From the NCBI RefSeq assembly GCF_014701095.1, contig NZ_AP023439.1:7242001-7306000 (forward strand): 64,000 bases of DNA, given 5' to 3'. The stretch is from Streptomyces tuirus. GTDB taxonomy: Bacteria; Actinomycetota; Actinomycetes; Streptomycetales; Streptomycetaceae. This document shows positions 43,766 through 52,427 of this stretch, piece by piece. Under the pieces are notes generated by a model. That model had not been told where the DNA came from and searched no databases. It was given only the letters and a program-made list of their open reading frames with translations. Both the position numbers and the translations under genes were made by a program. Each line of letters begins with the position of its first letter. The stretch's first letter is position 1.

Positions 43766-45244
43766 ATGGACCACTCGCGCGTGCCCGTGCTGGAGGCGCT
43801 GGAGGACTTCCGGCGCCGCGGCGACATCGCCTACGGCCCGCCCGGCCACAAGCAGGGCAGGGGAGTGGACCCACGGGTCGCGGAGATCGTCGGCCTCGAC
43901 GTGTTCCGCTCCGACGTGCTGTCCCTCGACGGGCTCGACGACCGCCGCCAGTCGCAGGGGGTGCTGCGCCGGGCCCAGGAGCTGATGGCCGACGCGGTCG
44001 GCGCCGAGCACGCCTTCTTCTCGACCTGCGGCAGCTCCCTGTCCGTGAAGACCGCCATGCTCGCCGCGGCCGGCCCGGGGGAGAAGCTGCTGCTGTCGCG
44101 CAACGCCCACAAGTCCGTCGTCGCGGCCGTCATCGTCAACGGCGTCGAACCGGTGTGGGTCCACCCGAAGTTCGACCCCGAGCGGCATCTGGCCCACCCG
44201 CCCGAGCCCGACGACGTCCGCCGGTGCCTCGAGGAGCACCCGGACGCCAAGGGCATGCTGCTCATCACCCCCACGGACTGGGGCTCCTGCGCGGACATCG
44301 AGGGGGTGGCCCGGGTGTGTCACGCGGTCGACGTGCCCGTCATCGTCGACGAGGCCTGGGGCGCCCATCTGCCGTTCCACCCCGACCTGCCCGTCTGGGG
44401 CATGCACGCCGAAGCCGACCTGGTGGTGACCAGCGTGCACAAGATGGGCGGGGCGGTGGAGCAGAGCTCCGTCTTCCACCTCCAGTACGACCGCGTGTCG
44501 CCCGAGGCCCTCGCACAGCGTGAGGACCTGCTCGGCACCACCAGCGCCTCCTCCCTCGTCCACGCCACGCTCGACGGCTGGCGACGCCAGATGGTCGAGC
44601 AGGGATACGACCTCCTGGACGGGGCGATCCGCCGCGCCCATCGCATCCGGGCGGCGGTCGCCGACCTGCCGGGGCTGCGGCCCATGGGGCGCGAGATCGT
44701 GGAGGAGGGGCTCGCCGCCGACCTCGATCCGCTCAAGATCGTGATCGACGTCCGCAAGCTCGGCCTGAGCGGCATACAGGCCGTGGAGTGGCTGCGGACC
44801 CACCGCCACGTGGACGTCGGCGGCTCGGACAGCTGCCGCCTCAGCGCCTCGATCACCCACGCGGACGACGACGAGACCGAGGAGGTCCTGCTGGACGCCC
44901 TGCGTGCGCTCACCGAGCACGCGGACTCCGTCGAACGCCGCCCGCCGGTCCGGCTGCCCGAGCCGTCCGCACTGGAGCTTGAGCAGGCCATGCTGCCCCG
45001 CGAGGCGTTCTTCGCCCCGGTCGAGCACGTGCCCGCCGAGCGGGCCGCGGGCCGGATCGCGGCGGAGACGATCAGCCCCTACCCACCCGGCGTCCCCGTG
45101 GTGGCACCCGGCGAGATCATCACCGACGAGGTGCTGGACTACCTGCGCAGCGGCGCCGACCACGGCGTCCTGATCCCGGACGCGGCCGACTCCTCCGTAC
45201 GCACCCTGCGGGTCGTGGCACGGGGAGCGAACACACGTGCGTGA
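43766..45244 (+). CDS. PLP-dependent Orn/Lys/Arg decarboxylase-family protein
   Basis: This 492-aa fold-type I PLP enzyme has YGPPGHKQGRGVDPRV, FFSTCGSSLSVKTAMLA, VIVDEAWGAHLPFHPD (PLP-binding Asp and Ala) and VTSVHKMGGAVEQSS with the Schiff-base Lys. Its C-terminal domain ends PYPPGVPVVAPGEIIT, the family's substrate-specificity loop. It could make cadaverine, agmatine or putrescine. ATG 43766 has GGGAGG five nt upstream. It is the last gene before the AT-rich leader of the 62-aa gene and its stop is directly at that boundary. Confidence 0.93.
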   Translation: MDHSRVPVLEALEDFRRRGDIAYGPPGHKQGRGVDPRVAEIVGLDVFRSDVLSLDGLDDRRQSQGVLRRAQELMADAVGAEHAFFSTCGSSLSVKTAMLAAAGPGEKLLLSRNAHKSVVAAVIVNGVEPVWVHPKFDPERHLAHPPEPDDVRRCLEEHPDAKGMLLITPTDWGSCADIEGVARVCHAVDVPVIVDEAWGAHLPFHPDLPVWGMHAEADLVVTSVHKMGGAVEQSSVFHLQYDRVSPEALAQREDLLGTTSASSLVHATLDGWRRQMVEQGYDLLDGAIRRAHRIRAAVADLPGLRPMGREIVEEGLAADLDPLKIVIDVRKLGLSGIQAVEWLRTHRHVDVGGSDSCRLSASITHADDDETEEVLLDALRALTEHADSVERRPPVRLPEPSALELEQAMLPREAFFAPVEHVPAERAAGRIAAETISPYPPGVPVVAPGEIITDEVLDYLRSGADHGVLIPDAADSSVRTLRVVARGANTRA

Positions 45245-45351
45245 GATGTTGAAGAAGTTATTAAAGTGAATTCTGAGAAAGTTGGCATGCTTTGTCCGAT
45301 TCCGGTGATCCGGAAGGTGAAGGTACTCGCTCTGCTCAAGGAGATGGTGCT
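45245..45351 (+). promoter_or_regulatory. AT-rich leader/promoter region
   Basis: The first about 56 nt (45245-45300) are about 36% GC by hand count, against over 70% around them. It must contain the promoter of the five-gene operon. TTGAAG at 45249 and TTGGCA near 45282 are possible -35 elements, but no -10 at the right spacing is convincing. Confidence 0.5.
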
Positions 45352-45540
45352 ATGCCTTCCAAGGAAAAGGTCATCGAGGAACTGACCGGCGTCCCGAGTG
45401 TCGACATCGAGGCGGCGCTCGACCCGACGGAACTCGACGGCGTCTACCGCGACAGCCGCGAGTGCGCGGCACTGGCACTGTCCTCCGGGGCAACCAAGCT
45501 GCTGCTGTCGCCGCCGACCCCGCGCCCGAAGAAGGGCTAG
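45352..45540 (+). CDS. 62-aa small protein, head of novel operon
   Basis: This 62-aa polypeptide starts MPSKEKVIEELTGVPSVDIE and ends LLLSPPTPRPKKG. The N-terminal half is acidic and predicted helical; a single Cys (RDSRECAALALSSGATKL) is followed by a hydrophobic stretch and a basic, Pro-rich tail. ATG 45352 has AAGGAG eight nt upstream. The shape (short, acidic helix then small-residue-rich core) resembles a peptide precursor or a small adaptor, but neither Ser/Thr/Cys-rich cores nor known leader motifs are obvious. I do not recognise a family. Confidence 0.75.
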   Translation: MPSKEKVIEELTGVPSVDIEAALDPTELDGVYRDSRECAALALSSGATKLLLSPPTPRPKKG

Positions 45541-45556
45541 TCGACGGGAGTAGTCA

Positions 45557-46258
45557 ATGGAGCAGTCTGGCACTTCGACCCTCTTGCAGGGCGCGGTGCA
45601 GGACCTCGCCTCCAGTGTGGTCTCCGCCCTCCGGGGCGGAGACCACACGCGAGTCGACGCCCCCGGGCCGGTCGACGTGGAGGAGGGAGGCCTCGTACTC
45701 GCGGCCGTCCGCGTGCTGGGAGCCGACGCGCTGCTGCCGGCCGTCCTGCTGGGCACCCCGCCCGACCCGGACGAACTCGCGGTGTTCCGCAAGTCCGTGG
45801 AGTCCTATCCGCCCCGCGCCGACGCGGCGCCCGCCGTGCTGTGGAGCCACTGGGCCATGGCGCGCACCCTGCGCCGGCTCGACCCGCCGTCCGCCGCCGC
45901 GACCGCCGACGGCACGGAGCCCGGCGCCCAGTGGCTCGACGACGCGAGCTGGCAGGTCCTGACCCATCAACTGGCGGTGCTGGCCCCCCTCGCCCTGCCC
46001 GGCGAGGACAGCGCCGTGGCCCGCGCGGCCCAGGGGCGTCCCGTGGACGTCGCCCGGGGCTTCGTACGGGCGGTACGCCGCAGGGACTGGCGGCAGGCCG
46101 CCGGCGCCGGCCGCTGGCTCACCCTGCTGCACGGCGTCCCCGGCACGCTGGGACTGGAAGCGGGCCTGGACTTCGTGGAACTGATGGGCGGCCACGACCC
46201 GCTCGTCGAACTCCAGGTCCGGGCGGCACGCCGCCTGCGCACCGGAGCGCCGGTGTGA
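45557..46258 (+). CDS. hypothetical helical protein of the novel operon
   Basis: This 233-aa soluble protein follows the 62-aa gene by 16 nt (RBS GGGAG). It is Ala/Leu-rich and predicted all-helical (LLQGAVQDLASSVVSALRGG, AVLWSHWAMARTLRRLDPP, GFVRAVRRRDWRQAAGAGRW). No catalytic motif recognised. Its stop overlaps the next start by 4 nt (GTGA). Translational coupling with the paralogous pair suggests they act together. Confidence 0.75.
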   Translation: MEQSGTSTLLQGAVQDLASSVVSALRGGDHTRVDAPGPVDVEEGGLVLAAVRVLGADALLPAVLLGTPPDPDELAVFRKSVESYPPRADAAPAVLWSHWAMARTLRRLDPPSAAATADGTEPGAQWLDDASWQVLTHQLAVLAPLALPGEDSAVARAAQGRPVDVARGFVRAVRRRDWRQAAGAGRWLTLLHGVPGTLGLEAGLDFVELMGGHDPLVELQVRAARRLRTGAPV

Positions 46259-47166
46259 CGACGACACAGGCCACGGAGATCCGGCAGGTGGCGCGGGCCG
46301 CGCTGGCCTGGGCGTCCGCACACCGCGCGGACTTCGCCCTCGGCGAGGACGCCCTGGCCGCCGACGGCCGGGTCGACAGCAGCTGGAAGCCGCTCGGCGA
46401 GCTGGCCCAGGTCTGTGCGAGCGTCACCCGGCATGCGCCTCCCGCCGACCCCCTGCACACCTGCGCCCGCGACCTGCTGGCCTTCGCCTGGCGGCAGACC
46501 GGCGACGGCGAGCTGTTCCTCCTGCTGCAACGGCTGGAACCCTTCGCCACCTACCCGCTGGAGGTCTACGCCGCCCTGGCCGCGGCCGGATTCCGGCACC
46601 CCGGCTACGAGGCCGCCACCGCCACGGTGGCCCGCACCCGCGGCTGGCAGCTCACCGAGCAGGAACCGACCCGCCGCCTGGGCGTCCTCAAGGCCGAGGA
46701 ACGGGGCGGCATCCACCGGGACGGGCCCGGGGAGCAGCTGCTGCGCCGCACCTGGCTGGGCGGCCTGCCGGAACCCTGGACCTTCGAGCGGTCCGCCGGG
46801 TACGCGCTCACCCACGTCGTCTTCCACCTCACCGACTGGGGACGCGCGTCCGGGGGAGTCCCCGCCGACCTGGCCTCCTACCTCGCCGACTGGCTCCCGC
46901 CCTGGCTCGACACCTGCCTGGACGCCAGGATGTGGGACCTGTCCTGCGAACTGCTCGCCGTGGCCGCGAGCGTGCCCGGACTGCCGCACGACGCCGTACC
47001 GGGCGACGCCTGGGAGCGGATCGCGGCGGCACGGGACGCGACCGGCGCGCTCCCCGAGGAGGGGGACGCGGGCGACCCGGACGCGTACTTCGCGCACCAC
47101 TACCACTCCACCCTCATGGCGGCCTTCGCGGCGGCGCTCACCGCCGGACAAGGAGCACCGGTATGA
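46255..47166 (+). CDS. DUF6895-like all-helical protein, paralogue A
   Basis: This 303-aa protein is a paralogue of the next gene. Shared features are PTRRLGVLKAEERGGIHRDG, LGGLPEPWTFERSAGYALTH and VVFHLTDWG (conserved His and Asp), then LASYLADWLPPWLDTCLDAR and WDLSCELLAVAASVP, near residues 140-250. The repeated helix pairs suggest an alpha/alpha toroid or TPR-like scaffold. I believe this is the actinobacterial family named DUF6895, but that cannot be verified here. GTG 46255; ATGA overlap with the next gene. Confidence 0.75.
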   Translation: MTTTQATEIRQVARAALAWASAHRADFALGEDALAADGRVDSSWKPLGELAQVCASVTRHAPPADPLHTCARDLLAFAWRQTGDGELFLLLQRLEPFATYPLEVYAALAAAGFRHPGYEAATATVARTRGWQLTEQEPTRRLGVLKAEERGGIHRDGPGEQLLRRTWLGGLPEPWTFERSAGYALTHVVFHLTDWGRASGGVPADLASYLADWLPPWLDTCLDARMWDLSCELLAVAASVPGLPHDAVPGDAWERIAAARDATGALPEEGDAGDPDAYFAHHYHSTLMAAFAAALTAGQGAPV

Positions 47167-48080
47167 CCGACACCCGCCTGATCCACGCCGTCGGCGTGGG
47201 CGCCATCGAATGGCTGTGGGCCCACCGGGACGGATTCCGCCTGGAGCCGGACGTCGACCCCGAGATCGGCTTCCTGGAGCGTTTCAAGCCCGTCGGTGAA
47301 CTGGCCCTGATCTGCAAGGTGCTGTTCCGCGAGGGGGTGGCCGGCTCACGGCAGGCCCAGCTCGCCCGCCAACTGCTCGACCACGCCTGGCGCGAGACCC
47401 TCGACGGCGGCACCATGCTGGTCCGCGGGCAGCGGACGGAGCCCATCTCACCCATCCCCTTCGAGGTGTACGTCCCCTTCAGGGAACTGGGCTACAGCCA
47501 GCCCGACGTCGAGCGGGCCGCCGTGCTCAACCACCGGCTGGACAGCTGGATCGCGTTCGAGACGACCCCGACCCGACGGCTCGGCCTCTCCGCCTTCCAG
47601 CGCCGCCACGGCCTCACCCCCCGCCCGCCCGAGACCGACCTCGTGGGCGAGACCTGGCTGGCCCGCACCCCGGAACCCTGGACCGTCGAGGGCCACATCG
47701 CCTACGACGTCACCCACACCGTCTTCCACCTCACCGACTGGGGCGAGAACCCGGACGGCCTGCCGCCGGACATAGCCGACTACCTCGCCACCTGGCTGCC
47801 CGTCTGGATCGACGACTGGCTGGACCTGGAACGCTGGGACCTGCTCGGCGAACTCCTCGTGGTCGACGCCTGCCTGCCCCGCCCCACCCTGGACGAACGC
47901 GCCTGGCAGGCCTTCGCCTCCGCGCAGCAGCCCGACGGAGCGATGCCGGCGATCCGCACGATGCCCGAGGGCACACCCGACGAGGTGTTCGACGTCGTCT
48001 ACCACCCGACGCTCGTCGCCGCCTTCGCCTCGGTCCTGGCGACGTCGCGCGCCCTGGCCGGCCTGGCCCACGCGTCATGA
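47163..48080 (+). CDS. DUF6895-like all-helical protein, paralogue B
   Basis: This 305-aa protein repeats the architecture of paralogue A: TPTRRLGLSAFQRRHGL, ARTPEPWTVEGHIAYDVTHT, VFHLTDWGENPDGLP, DYLATWLPVWIDDWLD and WDLLGELLVVDACLP, ending FDVVYHPTLVAAFASVL. Conserved Trp, His and Asp positions are kept in both copies while the N-termini diverge, so the two probably form a heteromeric pair. ATG 47163 overlaps the upstream stop, and its own stop overlaps the serine hydrolase start (ATGA). Confidence 0.75.
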   Translation: MTDTRLIHAVGVGAIEWLWAHRDGFRLEPDVDPEIGFLERFKPVGELALICKVLFREGVAGSRQAQLARQLLDHAWRETLDGGTMLVRGQRTEPISPIPFEVYVPFRELGYSQPDVERAAVLNHRLDSWIAFETTPTRRLGLSAFQRRHGLTPRPPETDLVGETWLARTPEPWTVEGHIAYDVTHTVFHLTDWGENPDGLPPDIADYLATWLPVWIDDWLDLERWDLLGELLVVDACLPRPTLDERAWQAFASAQQPDGAMPAIRTMPEGTPDEVFDVVYHPTLVAAFASVLATSRALAGLAHAS

Positions 48081-49177
48081 CGACCCGTCCGCTGCCCCCG
48101 TGGCCGGGCGAACCCGGACCACCCGACGCCGGGGACCCGATCCGTCCCCCGGCCGCCCCGCCCGCCGAAGTCCCCCCGGACGACCGGCTGCTCGCGGACG
48201 CCGTCACCGCGTCCGACGCCCCCGACGTCGTCTTCGCCCTCTCGCGCCACGGCCGACGCACCCTCCACAGTGGCGGCACCGCACCGCCCCCGCCGCTGCC
48301 CCGTGCGGACCTGCGCTACGAGATCGGCTCGGCCACCAAGACGTTCACCGGTCTGCTCCTGGCCCGGCTGATCCACGCCGGCGCGCTGTCCGGAGGCGAA
48401 CCGGCCACCACCCTCCTGGACGGCGGACGGCCCGCCGGCGCGACCCCGGTGACGCTCGCCCACCTGATCACCCACACCTCCGGACTGCCCGCCCTCCCGG
48501 CCGGCTTCTTCCTCCGGGGCCTGCCCGCCTGGCACACCAACCCCTACGCCCGCTTCCCGGCCTCCCGGGTCGTCGACTCCTACCTGCGCCACCGGCAGCG
48601 GCACCGCCCCGGCACCCGCTGGCGCTACTCCAACTACGGCGTCGCCGTCCTCGGACACGCCCTGGCCGCCGCGACCGGCACACCGTGGGAGGAGCTCGTC
48701 ACCGACGGGGTACTGCGCCCGCTCGGCCTCGACGCCACGACCCTGTGCGCGGACGACTCGGGACTCGACGCCGTCGGACACGGCAGGGACGGCGAGTCAC
48801 CCGTGCCCCCCTTCGACGCGGGCGGCTTCCAGGCGGCCGGCGCCGTACGCGCCACGCCGCGGGACCTGCTCGCCTTCCTGGAGGCGCATCTCTACCCCGG
48901 CGAGGCACCACCGGACCTCGCGCCCGCCCTGCGCGCGGTGCGCCGCCCCGTGCTGCGCAGGGGGCTGACGCACCGCCATGTGCACACCGTCGCCTGGTTC
49001 CGTCACCCCACCGACGGCGGACCGCTGTACTTCCACAGCGGCGCGACCCTGGGCCAGCAGGCGTTCCTCGGTTTCCGCCCCGACACCGGCACGGCACTGG
49101 CCGCCGTCTGCACCCGCCGCTTCCGCGCCCACGACCCGTTCGTCGCCACCGCGTACGCGTTGCTGGCCGGGCAGTGA
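48077..49177 (+). CDS. penicillin-binding-type serine hydrolase (class C-like)
   Basis: This 366-aa beta-lactamase/D-Ala-D-Ala carboxypeptidase-fold enzyme has SxxK in YEIGSATKTFTGLLL (near residue 86), YxN in WRYSNYGVAVLGHALA (near 183) and a KTG-like HSGATLGQQAF (near 319). The opening 35 residues are Pro-rich, with no clear signal peptide. Relatives act as peptidases, esterases or transferases. It is the last gene of the operon. Its predicted cytoplasmic location suggests work on a peptide product of the operon and not on cell wall. Confidence 0.9.
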   Translation: MTTRPLPPWPGEPGPPDAGDPIRPPAAPPAEVPPDDRLLADAVTASDAPDVVFALSRHGRRTLHSGGTAPPPPLPRADLRYEIGSATKTFTGLLLARLIHAGALSGGEPATTLLDGGRPAGATPVTLAHLITHTSGLPALPAGFFLRGLPAWHTNPYARFPASRVVDSYLRHRQRHRPGTRWRYSNYGVAVLGHALAAATGTPWEELVTDGVLRPLGLDATTLCADDSGLDAVGHGRDGESPVPPFDAGGFQAAGAVRATPRDLLAFLEAHLYPGEAPPDLAPALRAVRRPVLRRGLTHRHVHTVAWFRHPTDGGPLYFHSGATLGQQAFLGFRPDTGTALAAVCTRRFRAHDPFVATAYALLAGQ

Positions 49178-49187
49178 CCGGGCCCGC

Positions 49188-49221
49188 CCGGCGCCGGCGG
49201 CACAGGCCGCTCCGGCGCCGG
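49188..49221. terminator. bidirectional hairpin terminator
   Basis: CCGGCGCCGG at 49188-49197 pairs with its own complement at 49212-49221 over a 14-nt loop. It lies between the serine hydrolase and the convergent protease gene. Confidence 0.6.
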
Positions 49222-49238
49222 ACAGCCCTGACCCTTCG

Positions 49239-50606
49239 TCACACCCGCTGCCACAGAGCAGGGGTGCCCTCGGGCGCCCAGGGGCCCTGGGCCTGGTGGG
49301 TCTGCAGGCACTGGTAGCGCACACCCGCGTGCGTCACGGTGACCCCGGCCTCGTAGACGCGGCCCGCGGCCCAGGTCTGCGCGACGTTGCCCTGCGGCGC
49401 CGGGGTCTCGGCCTCGGCGGTCTTCAGGGTGAGTCCGAAATCGCCGAGCAGCGGATTGATCGGCTGGTAGAACGTGGTGCCGCCGGACGTGCAGTCACCG
49501 GAGCCGCCGGACGTCACGCCCTGCGCCTGGACGCCCGAGACATACGGCCCGCCCGAGTCGCCCGGCTCGGCGCACACCGTCGTCTGGGTCAGCCCGTCCA
49601 CCTTGCCCTCGGCGTAGCTGACACTCGTGTCGTGCTGCTCGACCTTGCCGCAGTGCCACCCCGTGGTGGAGCCCGAGCGGCAGACGGCCGCCCCGACGAG
49701 CGCCTGGACGGAGCCGGTGATCTCCACCGTCTGCCCGCCCTCGCCCTTCACGTTGGGCGTGGCCTTCCACGGGTCGTCGACGGCCACCCACGACATGTCC
49801 TTGCCGGGGAAGGTGGACGCCTGGAACGAGCCCTGCGCCGCCTGGTTGTACCCGGTCGTCTTGGCGCCCGGCTTGCCGCAGTGGCCCGCCGAGGCGAAGC
49901 CCTCCTGCTCGCCCTTGGTGACGGAGAAGCCGATGGAGCAGCGGGCGGTGCCGTCGATGTAGTAGGCGTCGCCGCCGGTCACATCCTCCATGAGCCGCGG
50001 CCGGTTCTTCGTGACCTTCACGCTCACGCTCTTGCCGTCGAGGCCGGCGGCCTTGACCAACGCGGCCGCGGCGGCCTTGCTCCCGGCCTCCACCACGACC
50101 CGGTTGGCCGGGATGTCGACGTACCACAGGGGCGTCTCGCGGGTGCTGACGCGGGCGGCCGCCGCGTCCAGCTTCTGCTTGGCGGCCCGCAGGTCGGCCA
50201 GCGGCTTCTTCACGACGGCCGCCTTGGCGCCCTGGGCCTTGATGGCGGGCACGTCCGCGGCGTCCGTGGTCGCCACCATGAGCTCCTGCGACGTCGTGCC
50301 GCGCAGCCAGGCTCCCGCGAAGCGCTCGCCCAGGGCGTTGCGCAGGCGCCCCGCCCGGGTCCCCGCCTCCGCCTCGTTGACCAGCCGCCGGGACGCCTGG
50401 GCCGGCGTCAGCCCCAGGTCGCGCTCCAGGGCGCGCAGCATCGGGGCCGACGGCCGGTCGGCGCCCAGGGTCTGGGCGGCCGAGGGCAGGGGGCCCGCCG
50501 CGGGCGTCGGCTCGGCCGCCACGGCGGCGGGGATGCCGGTGGCGACGAGCGCGCCGAGCGCGGTCAGCGCCACCCGGCGGCCGGTCACGGCATGTCTGTG
50601 GACCAT
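49239..50606 (-). CDS. streptogrisin C-like secreted serine protease
   Basis: This 455-aa alpha-lytic/S1E-type protease is made as a preproenzyme. It has a signal peptide (RRVALTALGALVATGIPAAVAA), a pro-region of about 170 residues (ADRPSAPMLRALERDLGLTPAQ; VVVEAGSKAAAAALVKAAG) and a catalytic domain with His in FASAGHCGK (about 241), Asp in WVAVDDP (about 273) and Ser in PGDSGGPY (about 347). A C-terminal chitin-binding type-3 domain (TWAAGRVYEAGVTVTHAGVR, YQCLQTHQAQGPW) anchors it to chitin or cell wall. This domain order matches streptogrisin C of S. griseus. Confidence 0.93.
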   Translation of the reverse strand: MVHRHAVTGRRVALTALGALVATGIPAAVAAEPTPAAGPLPSAAQTLGADRPSAPMLRALERDLGLTPAQASRRLVNEAEAGTRAGRLRNALGERFAGAWLRGTTSQELMVATTDAADVPAIKAQGAKAAVVKKPLADLRAAKQKLDAAAARVSTRETPLWYVDIPANRVVVEAGSKAAAAALVKAAGLDGKSVSVKVTKNRPRLMEDVTGGDAYYIDGTARCSIGFSVTKGEQEGFASAGHCGKPGAKTTGYNQAAQGSFQASTFPGKDMSWVAVDDPWKATPNVKGEGGQTVEITGSVQALVGAAVCRSGSTTGWHCGKVEQHDTSVSYAEGKVDGLTQTTVCAEPGDSGGPYVSGVQAQGVTSGGSGDCTSGGTTFYQPINPLLGDFGLTLKTAEAETPAPQGNVAQTWAAGRVYEAGVTVTHAGVRYQCLQTHQAQGPWAPEGTPALWQRV

Positions 50607-50762
50607 GCGATGCGTCTCCTTCGATCACAGCGTTCGATACGGGTCTCGATAGCGGTCTCGATACGAATGGCCTAGCCGGAACGGCACGGTGTGATGTCCC
50701 GGGCCGCCCCGGTTCGCGCTTTGGTGCGGGCAGGCGGCGCCATGTGCAGTACGGCGGCCGCC

Positions 50763-52427
50763 TCACGCGGACTTCAGGCCGGGCGCACCCACCTCCGTGA
50801 CGAAGGACGCGGTCGTCGAGATGCCGCCGCCGGGCGTCGTGATGGCCGGGACGGTCCGGAAGTCGACCTGCGAGAGCTCGCGGTCCATCTCGACGCGGAC
50901 GTATCCGCGCCGGCCGTCGAAGTACTTCATGTGGGGGTTGGCCTTCATGTAGGTGTCCCACTCGGCGGGCTTCGCGGTGCCGTTCCCGCCACTGGCGACG
51001 GAGGTGCAGGTGAACTCCGTGCCGACCGTCCTGGAGGCCGGGTCGTCGAAGTTCTCCTTGATGTCGAAGGCGTATCCGACGTGGACGTCACCGGTGAGGA
51101 CCATCAAGTTGTCGATGCCGGCGGCCTTCGCGCCCGCCATGACCCGGCCGCGGGAGCCCCGGTAGCCGTCCCAGGCGTCCATGGAGACCCGGGCCGGTTC
51201 GGTCAGGTCGAACTTGCGCTGGGAGAAGCACACCTGCTGGGGCAGCACGTGCCACAGCGCGGTCGACTTCTGCCAGCCGTCCAGCAGCCAGCTCTCCTGC
51301 TCGGCACCGGTGAGGGTGCGGGCCGGATCGTCCGACTCGGGGCCCGGCGCGTGCGGCCGGTCGCTGAAGGCCTGGTCGGAGCGGTACTGGCGGGTGTCGA
51401 GGATGTCGAACTGGGCGAGCGAACCCCAGGTCAGCCGGCGGTAGAGCCGGGCGTCGGGCCCGTTGGGCAGCTGCTCGGCGCGCAGCGGCTGGTTCTCCCA
51501 GTACGCCCGGTAGGCCGCGGCCCGCCGCACCAGGAAGTCCTCCGGGGCGCTGCCCTTCTCGTCGTAGGCGCCCGCGTAGTTGTTCTCCGTCTCGTGGTCG
51601 TCCCAGGTGACGACGAACGGGTGCTGGGCGTGCGCGGCCTGGAGGTCGGCGTCGCTCTTGTAGAGCGAGTAGCGCAGCCGGTAGTCCGCGAGCGTGGTCG
51701 CCTCGCGGTTGAACACGTCGGGCAGCTTGCGGTCGGTGTAGCGGCGGGCCCCGCCGGCGGAGTCCACGGCGTACTCGTACAGGTAGTCGCCGAGGAAGAA
51801 GACCACGTCGACGTCTTCCTGCGCCAGATGCCGGTGGGCGGTGTAGTAGCCGTCCTGGTAGGCCTGGCAGGCCACGGCGGCCAGCCGCAGGCTGTCGGTG
51901 TCACTGCCCGGCGCCGGGGCGGTGCGGGTGCGGCCCACGGGGCTGATCCATGTGCCCACCCGGAACCGGTAGTAGTACTCGCTGTCCGAGCGCAGGCCCT
52001 TGACGTCGACGTGCACGCTGTGGGCGTACTCCGGATGGGCCGTGGCCGTGCCCTCCTGCTCCACGATGACGAACCACTCGTCCAGGGCCACTTCCCAGGA
52101 CACCTCGACCCGCTCCTGGCCGAGGCCGCCGTCCTCCGCGAACGGCTGGGGCGCGAGCCGGGTCCACAGCAGCACCGAGTCCGGCAGCGGGTCCCCGGAG
52201 GCCACGCCGAGGGTGAACGGGTCGTCGGTGATCCGGGCCGCGGGGAGTTCACGGGTGGCGGTGGCGCCGCGCGCCGGGCGGTTGGTGCTGAAGGCGAGCA
52301 TCGCGGCGGCCGCGGTGACGGTCAGGAAGCGACGGCGGGCGACATGCGGCGCCGCGCTGCGCAGGACGGCGTCGTGCGGGGAGAAGGCATGCTCGGACGG
52401 TGGTCTTTGACGGCCCGTCAGCGCCAT
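50763..52427 (-). CDS. phoD: alkaline phosphatase D (PhoD), Tat-secreted
   Basis: This 554-aa PhoD-family phosphodiesterase/phosphatase has a twin-arginine signal (HVARRRFLTVTAAAAMLAFS, near residues 28-47), an N-terminal beta-domain (LGVASGDPLPDSVLLWTRLA) and a metal-binding core (VFFLGDYLYEYA, WDDHETENNYAG, NLMVLTGDVHVGYA). It would release phosphate from phosphoesters or teichoic acids, using Ca and Fe. ATG 52427 follows GAGAGGA. The upstream 225 nt has a half PHO-box-like GTTCACACCAC but no clear tandem repeat. Confidence 0.94.
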   Translation of the reverse strand: MALTGRQRPPSEHAFSPHDAVLRSAAPHVARRRFLTVTAAAAMLAFSTNRPARGATATRELPAARITDDPFTLGVASGDPLPDSVLLWTRLAPQPFAEDGGLGQERVEVSWEVALDEWFVIVEQEGTATAHPEYAHSVHVDVKGLRSDSEYYYRFRVGTWISPVGRTRTAPAPGSDTDSLRLAAVACQAYQDGYYTAHRHLAQEDVDVVFFLGDYLYEYAVDSAGGARRYTDRKLPDVFNREATTLADYRLRYSLYKSDADLQAAHAQHPFVVTWDDHETENNYAGAYDEKGSAPEDFLVRRAAAYRAYWENQPLRAEQLPNGPDARLYRRLTWGSLAQFDILDTRQYRSDQAFSDRPHAPGPESDDPARTLTGAEQESWLLDGWQKSTALWHVLPQQVCFSQRKFDLTEPARVSMDAWDGYRGSRGRVMAGAKAAGIDNLMVLTGDVHVGYAFDIKENFDDPASRTVGTEFTCTSVASGGNGTAKPAEWDTYMKANPHMKYFDGRRGYVRVEMDRELSQVDFRTVPAITTPGGGISTTASFVTEVGAPGLKSA

